Positions 6,552 through 10,225 of a stretch of DNA of 10,225 bases are shown here, in pieces; positions within the stretch are counted from its first letter, which is position 1, and the number at the start of each line of letters is the position of its first letter. The notes beneath the pieces were generated by a model. That model saw nothing but the letters and a program-made list of their open reading frames with translations. It was not told where the DNA came from and made no database searches. The stretch spans positions 3,259 through 13,483 of the forward strand of contig DCGH01000091.1 of the NCBI GenBank assembly GCA_002315205.1, read 5' to 3'. This DNA is from Erysipelotrichaceae bacterium UBA1783. GTDB lineage: Bacteria > Bacillota_I > Bacilli_A > Erysipelotrichales > Erysipelotrichaceae. Both the position numbers and the translations under genes were made by a program.

Positions 6552-7595
6552 ATGAATGATGAATATTTAGTATTGAACCAACAGACGGGCAAATATGAAC
6601 TCGATCCCGAGCAAAAGGTTCGAGACGATGTCGAGAAAAATCGTTGGAAATTAAACTGGTCTGCAATTACTAAGGATTGGCGATTATACACGATGCTTGT
6701 TCCAATGATTGTGGTATTCGTATTATGGCGTTATTTTCCAATGTATGAGCTATTGGGTTGCTTCAAAATTACAGAGGTTGGTAAGAGAGTCAGTGAAATG
6801 AAATGGTGTGGATTCGCTAATTTCTCACAGCTGATGTTCTCTTCAACAACACAGACAGTTTATTTCTGGAGAGCTTTCCGTAATACCTTCTTATTAAGCT
6901 TCTATGGCTTATGCTTCGGTTTCCCAATGCCAATTATCTTGGCGTTATTCTTTAATGAAATTAAATCAAACATTTTAAGAAGTGTATATCAGGTATTAAC
7001 CTACCTGCCTAAGTTTATGTCTACCGTTGTTATGACAACCTTAGTTACAATGCTATTAAAGCAGGGTGACTTAGTATCAGGTACAGGTATTGTTGCTAAT
7101 TTCTTAGTAAAGCTAGGTGTTATTACACAGGCAACCGCTGATTTTGGTTTATTGAATAATCCAAACTTCTTTAGAGCAATCTATCAGATTTCTGGAATCT
7201 GGGAGAGCGCAGGTTACGATTCTATTGTATACTTTGCTACAATCATCGCTATTTCACCAACATCTTATGAAGCCGCTCAGATTGATGGAGCTAATAAGAT
7301 GGCACAGATGCGATATGTTGTTATCCCATCTATTCTATCAACCATTGTTATTATGCTGATTAGTAGAATTGGTTCTCTATTATCCATCGGCTATGAAAAG
7401 GTATTGCTATTGTATAATGCAAACACCTGGGTAACTGCCGATGTTGTATCTACCTTCTCTTATCGATTAGGCTTAGAGGGTGGATCCCAGGCTTTAGCAT
7501 CAGCCGCTGAAATGGTCAACAATGTGACAGGTATGCTATTAGTTATTGGTGCAAATACCATTGCTAAGAAGGCAAGCAATGTATCATTGTACTAG
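6552..7595 (+). CDS. Sugar ABC transporter permease, LplB/YteP family
   Basis: From ATG 6552 the product is 347 residues. It is one of the two membrane subunits that form the translocation pore for an oligosaccharide. About six membrane helices start near residue 45 (LYTMLVPMIVVFVLW). The EAA loop that contacts the ATPase is at about 238-260: SYEAAQIDGANKMAQMRYVV followed by IPSI, with E240 and G246 at the key positions. The family is the LplB/YteP group, whose B. subtilis members import rhamnogalacturonan or polygalacturonan fragments with YtcP- and YtcQ-type partners. The N-terminal cytoplasmic tail of about 44 charged residues is longer than usual, which makes the protein some 25 residues longer than typical members (about 320). 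The gene's stop overlaps the ribosome binding site of the next permease gene. Confidence 0.9.
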   Translation: MNDEYLVLNQQTGKYELDPEQKVRDDVEKNRWKLNWSAITKDWRLYTMLVPMIVVFVLWRYFPMYELLGCFKITEVGKRVSEMKWCGFANFSQLMFSSTTQTVYFWRAFRNTFLLSFYGLCFGFPMPIILALFFNEIKSNILRSVYQVLTYLPKFMSTVVMTTLVTMLLKQGDLVSGTGIVANFLVKLGVITQATADFGLLNNPNFFRAIYQISGIWESAGYDSIVYFATIIAISPTSYEAAQIDGANKMAQMRYVVIPSILSTIVIMLISRIGSLLSIGYEKVLLLYNANTWVTADVVSTFSYRLGLEGGSQALASAAEMVNNVTGMLLVIGANTIAKKASNVSLY

Positions 7596-7600
7596 GAGGT
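7594..7600 (+). promoter_or_regulatory. Ribosome binding site of the second permease gene
   Basis: A full AGGAGGT overlaps the TAG stop (7593-7595) of the preceding permease gene and sits 6 bases before ATG 7607. The two permease genes are therefore tightly coupled, fitting a 1:1 heterodimer. Confidence 0.85.
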
Positions 7601-7606
7601 AAAATT

Positions 7607-8506
7607 ATGAAACGAAAATTAGAAGCAAGTGAATTAGTTTTTAAAATCCTATCTTATACATTTTTAACCATTTTCTCAATCTGTTGCTTATATCCATTCG
7701 TATATGCAATTAGTGCTTCAATTTCTGGAGCACATGCCGTTGATTACAATCAGGTAATCCTTTTCCCAAAGGATGTACAGTTTAATGCCTTTGCTTCCAT
7801 CTTTAATAACAATATGTTCTGGAATGCATATACTAACACATTGTTTTTAACTGTTTATGGTACAATCTGGGCTTTAGGTGTTTCTATTCTAGGTGGTTAT
7901 GCATTAAGTAAGAAGCGTTTGTTATTCAGAAAGGGATTTAATTTCTTTCTGGTATTTACAATGTGGTTCAGTGCAGGTATTGTTCCTCAATATATTAACT
8001 ATTTACAGACACAAAGAGCATTTGAAGCTGTTGGAATTCATGATGTAAAGTGGTTGATCGTTATTGCCATGGGTATGGCAGCAATGAATATCATTTTGTT
8101 ACGTAATGCCTTTGAAGGTGTTTCAAGTGAAATTGAAGAGGCTGCCATCGTTGATGGTGCGACAGAATTCCAGGTGTTAACAAAGGTTTATATTCCAATG
8201 AGCCAGTCAACCATTGCGACCGTAGCATTATTCTTCGCTATTAGCCGTTGGAATGGTTACTTCTGGGCAAGACAGATGATTGCTGCAGCTGGTTCTCCAA
8301 ATGAGCAGCCATTACAGGTATTCATCAGATTGTTGCTTGAGGATTATACAGACCTTGATACTTTAGCAAGCTGGAGCGCAAGCTATTCTCCAAACTCTGC
8401 TATTTATGCACTAATTATTTGTGCTATTATTCCAATTTTGATTATTTATCCTTTCATTCAGAAGTATTTCGCTAAAGGCGTAAATATGGGTGGCGTAAAG
8501 GAATAA
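7607..8506 (+). CDS. Carbohydrate ABC transporter permease, YtcP/LplC family
   Basis: This 299-residue inner-membrane protein is the second pore subunit. It has about six membrane helices (first at about 14-36, last at about 264-284) and the EAA loop EEAAIVDGATEFQVLTKVYI (177-196) followed by P197, with E178 and G184 conserved. The C-terminus ends in the short basic and glycine-rich tail (FAKGVNMGGVKE) typical of YtcP/LplC proteins, and the length is typical too. Together with the upstream LplB-type permease, the MsmX-type ATPase and the following lipoprotein it makes a complete importer. Pectin oligosaccharide is the most likely substrate from the neighbouring enzymes; the permease itself does not reveal it. 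Confidence 0.93.
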   Translation: MKRKLEASELVFKILSYTFLTIFSICCLYPFVYAISASISGAHAVDYNQVILFPKDVQFNAFASIFNNNMFWNAYTNTLFLTVYGTIWALGVSILGGYALSKKRLLFRKGFNFFLVFTMWFSAGIVPQYINYLQTQRAFEAVGIHDVKWLIVIAMGMAAMNIILLRNAFEGVSSEIEEAAIVDGATEFQVLTKVYIPMSQSTIATVALFFAISRWNGYFWARQMIAAAGSPNEQPLQVFIRLLLEDYTDLDTLASWSASYSPNSAIYALIICAIIPILIIYPFIQKYFAKGVNMGGVKE

Positions 8507-8530
8507 TAATATATTCATAATATTTTCAAT

Positions 8531-8536
8531 AGGAGG
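8531..8536 (+). promoter_or_regulatory. Ribosome binding site of the binding-protein gene
   Basis: A consensus AGGAGG lies 11 bases before ATG 8548, within a 41-base AT-rich gap after the permease gene. It supports ATG 8548, which is directly followed by a typical lipoprotein signal (MKKITK). I see no convincing terminator in this gap, so the gene is probably cotranscribed with the permeases. Confidence 0.8.
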
Positions 8537-8547
8537 AAACGAATTTT

Positions 8548-10225
8548 ATGAAAAAAATTACTAAGATTCTTGTACTTCTACTAGCTGTTATGATGGTTCT
8601 AACAGGCTGTGGAAGTAAAGACAAGACACCTTCTTTAGACTATGAAGAGGGAACTGAATTACGTGTTGCTGCTGGTTATCAGAAACCAAACGAAGCTATC
8701 AGCTTCCAGGATGCTGAAATCACAGGCGATGGTATCACATTAGCTGATGGTAAGACTTACCATACTGGCGATTTAAAGCCAACTTGGGCATACTTAGGTG
8801 AAACTTTAGGAATCACTTTCGTTGATAAGTTCTCAGGTGCTGGTTCAGCTGCTAAGGAATTTGCTGTTTGGGAAAACCAGTTAGATCAGGTTGATATCGT
8901 TGCTGGTTCAGCTTCTGTATTAAATGCTGCTGGTGCTGAAGGCAAGCTAGTTGACTTAGCACAGTATTTAGACAGAATGCCTAACTTTGCTGCATACTTA
9001 GAGGAAAACCAGATTGCTCGTTTATCTATCACAGGTAGCACAGAAACTGGTTCAATCTACTTCTCACCTTATTTCGATGGTGTAGATGATATCGAAAGAA
9101 TGCCTTTAATGAGAGCTGATTTCGTTAGAGCATTATTAGATGGTGACACTGCTTATGCTGGTGCAAACAGAGCTTTAGCTTCTTATGTTTACACTCCATA
9201 TATGCCAACTACTGGTACAGTTGCTGTTGAATCATTAACAGCTGATGGTTCTGGTACTCAGACAATCACTAAGGATTACAGCAAGTATGGTAATATCATC
9301 GAAAAGATGAACGCTCAGGCTTTAACAGGTGATGAGGCTGTTGCTATGCTAAGAGAATACATCGATGCAACTTATGCTGGTGTATACGCTAATCGTTCTG
9401 ATTTATTCTTAGGCTACGACGCAGCTTGGGATGCTGATGAAATGGTAGCATTATTAAGATGCGCTGTTGCATCATTAAACGATGTTGATGGCAATCCAAT
9501 TTCTGGTTTATACTCTCGTGAAACAAGCAATAATCAAAGAGAAGTTGACTTAATCAGATTTGCTGGTTCTCTATTTGGTGTAAGAGGTATGGAATCTAGA
9601 AATGATTACTTATACTTTACACAGGATGGACAGCTACATGATGCTCGTCAGGAAGCTGATGCTTATGAAGCTGTTGAAAGAATGAATTCATTAACTCAGG
9701 AAGGCTTAATCATCGTTACAGGTTCTGCTTCTTCTACAAACTATCTTGAAAAGGATGCTGGATTAATGTCATATGACTACAACCAGACTCAGACAGTTAT
9801 GAATGATACTAAGCTTCAGGAAGGTGAAGAATATATCGCTGTTATGGTACCAGTTGCTCGTTGGAATGATGGTACTGGTGAAACATACATGAGATTTACT
9901 GAATCTTGGAGATCAGTAAAGACTGATGGTTGGGCAATCTCAGCTGCAGCTACTGAAAATGATTCTAACAAGTTAAATGCTGCATTAAAGCTAATTGACT
10001 TTGCATTCTCAGTTCAGGGTCAGATCACAATGTCTTATGGTCCAGATTCATTCATCAAGGTTAAGGATGCTAACGTTACAGTTAATACTTGGGAAGATGT
10101 TGCTAAGAAGTATGAAACATTCAACTTCAATGGCAAGCAGATGCCAGTAATCGCTGATGAAACTTATGCTTCATTAAAGAAGCTAACTGGTGGTAACTAT
10201 ACTAACTTCGCAAGAAGATATTTAG
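8548..10225 (+). CDS. Extracellular solute-binding lipoprotein (LplA/YtcQ-like), 3'-truncated
   Basis: The frame runs from ATG 8548 to the right edge without a stop: 559 full codons plus one base. The TAG at the last three bases is out of frame, so the C-terminus lies outside. The product starts with a lipoprotein signal: basic MKKITK, a hydrophobic core and lipobox LTGC with C21 as the lipidation site. It is therefore anchored on the outer face of the membrane, where it captures sugar for the two permeases. The mature part begins with an acidic linker and the strand ELRVAAGY. Late segments such as WAISAAATENDSNKLNAALK and LIDFAFSVQGQ are typical of the cluster of large oligosaccharide-binding proteins that work with LplB/YtcP permeases. 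Length already exceeds LplA and YtcQ (about 500). Codon choice is strongly biased to GCT, GGT, TTC, AAC and ATC compared with the enzyme genes, suggesting high expression. Confidence 0.9.
   Translation, partial: MKKITKILVLLLAVMMVLTGCGSKDKTPSLDYEEGTELRVAAGYQKPNEAISFQDAEITGDGITLADGKTYHTGDLKPTWAYLGETLGITFVDKFSGAGSAAKEFAVWENQLDQVDIVAGSASVLNAAGAEGKLVDLAQYLDRMPNFAAYLEENQIARLSITGSTETGSIYFSPYFDGVDDIERMPLMRADFVRALLDGDTAYAGANRALASYVYTPYMPTTGTVAVESLTADGSGTQTITKDYSKYGNIIEKMNAQALTGDEAVAMLREYIDATYAGVYANRSDLFLGYDAAWDADEMVALLRCAVASLNDVDGNPISGLYSRETSNNQREVDLIRFAGSLFGVRGMESRNDYLYFTQDGQLHDARQEADAYEAVERMNSLTQEGLIIVTGSASSTNYLEKDAGLMSYDYNQTQTVMNDTKLQEGEEYIAVMVPVARWNDGTGETYMRFTESWRSVKTDGWAISAAATENDSNKLNAALKLIDFAFSVQGQITMSYGPDSFIKVKDANVTVNTWEDVAKKYETFNFNGKQMPVIADETYASLKKLTGGNYTNFARRYL

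Noticed and set aside
8507..8530. AT-only inverted repeat-like stretch between the second permease and the binding protein
   Set aside because: The possible stem consists only of A-T pairs with mismatches and has no T run, so there is no support for a terminator or processing hairpin.
10223..10225. Terminal TAG as the stop of the binding-protein gene
   Set aside because: It is out of frame with ATG 8548; the in-frame reading at the edge is TAT TTA plus one base, so the gene is open.
1..10225. CRISPR arrays, tRNA/rRNA genes, insertion sequences, phage or defence genes
   Set aside because: No repeat-spacer pattern, structural RNA, transposase or terminal inverted repeats were seen; the window is almost fully occupied by metabolic and transport genes.

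Overview
The window is a pectin / rhamnogalacturonan utilisation locus from a low-GC, AT-rich Gram-positive bacterium (Bacillota; a gut-type Clostridia or Erysipelotrichia member would fit, but the genus cannot be read from the sequence). The basis is the strong AGGAGG-type ribosome binding sites, the AT-rich codon choice (TTA for Leu, GGA/GGT for Gly), a CcpA/LacI-type operator, and an LplB/YtcP/LplA-type oligosaccharide importer with a lipoprotein binding protein. All genes lie on the + strand, and no stretch longer than 100 bases lacks a gene.

Region 1 (1-4780) is a tightly packed catabolic cluster of four genes: a left-truncated TIM-barrel sugar (phosphate) isomerase/epimerase; a fused pectin methylesterase (CE8) + unsaturated glycuronyl hydrolase (GH105); a short SGNH rhamnogalacturonan acetylesterase-like (CE12) protein; and a GH28 polygalacturonase. 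None of the three complete enzymes has a signal peptide, so they most likely act in the cytoplasm on imported pectin oligosaccharides. The inferred sequence of events is removal of methyl esters (CE8) and acetyl esters (CE12), removal of the unsaturated non-reducing-end uronate (GH105), trimming of galacturonate residues (GH28), then sugar isomerisation. The first three reading frames share one frame and are separated only by a stop codon plus a single codon, so translation is probably coupled. A weak intrinsic terminator overlaps the end of the GH28 gene.

Region 2 (4781-4873) is the only real intergenic gap. It carries a near-consensus cre/LacI-family operator (4799-4812) on top of promoter elements, including an extended -10.

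Region 3 (4874-10225) is a sugar ABC importer operon: an MsmX/UgpC-type ATPase, a six-TM membrane protein of unknown function, two LplB/YtcP-type permeases, and a lipoprotein substrate-binding protein that is still open at the right edge. The binding protein has the strongest codon adaptation, as expected for the most abundant subunit. Together the two operons form an import-then-digest module. The parts that least resemble the textbook layout are the CE8-GH105 fusion with a shortened CE8 N-terminus, the ATPase encoded inside the importer operon, and the uncharacterised 192-residue membrane protein inserted between the ATPase and the permeases.
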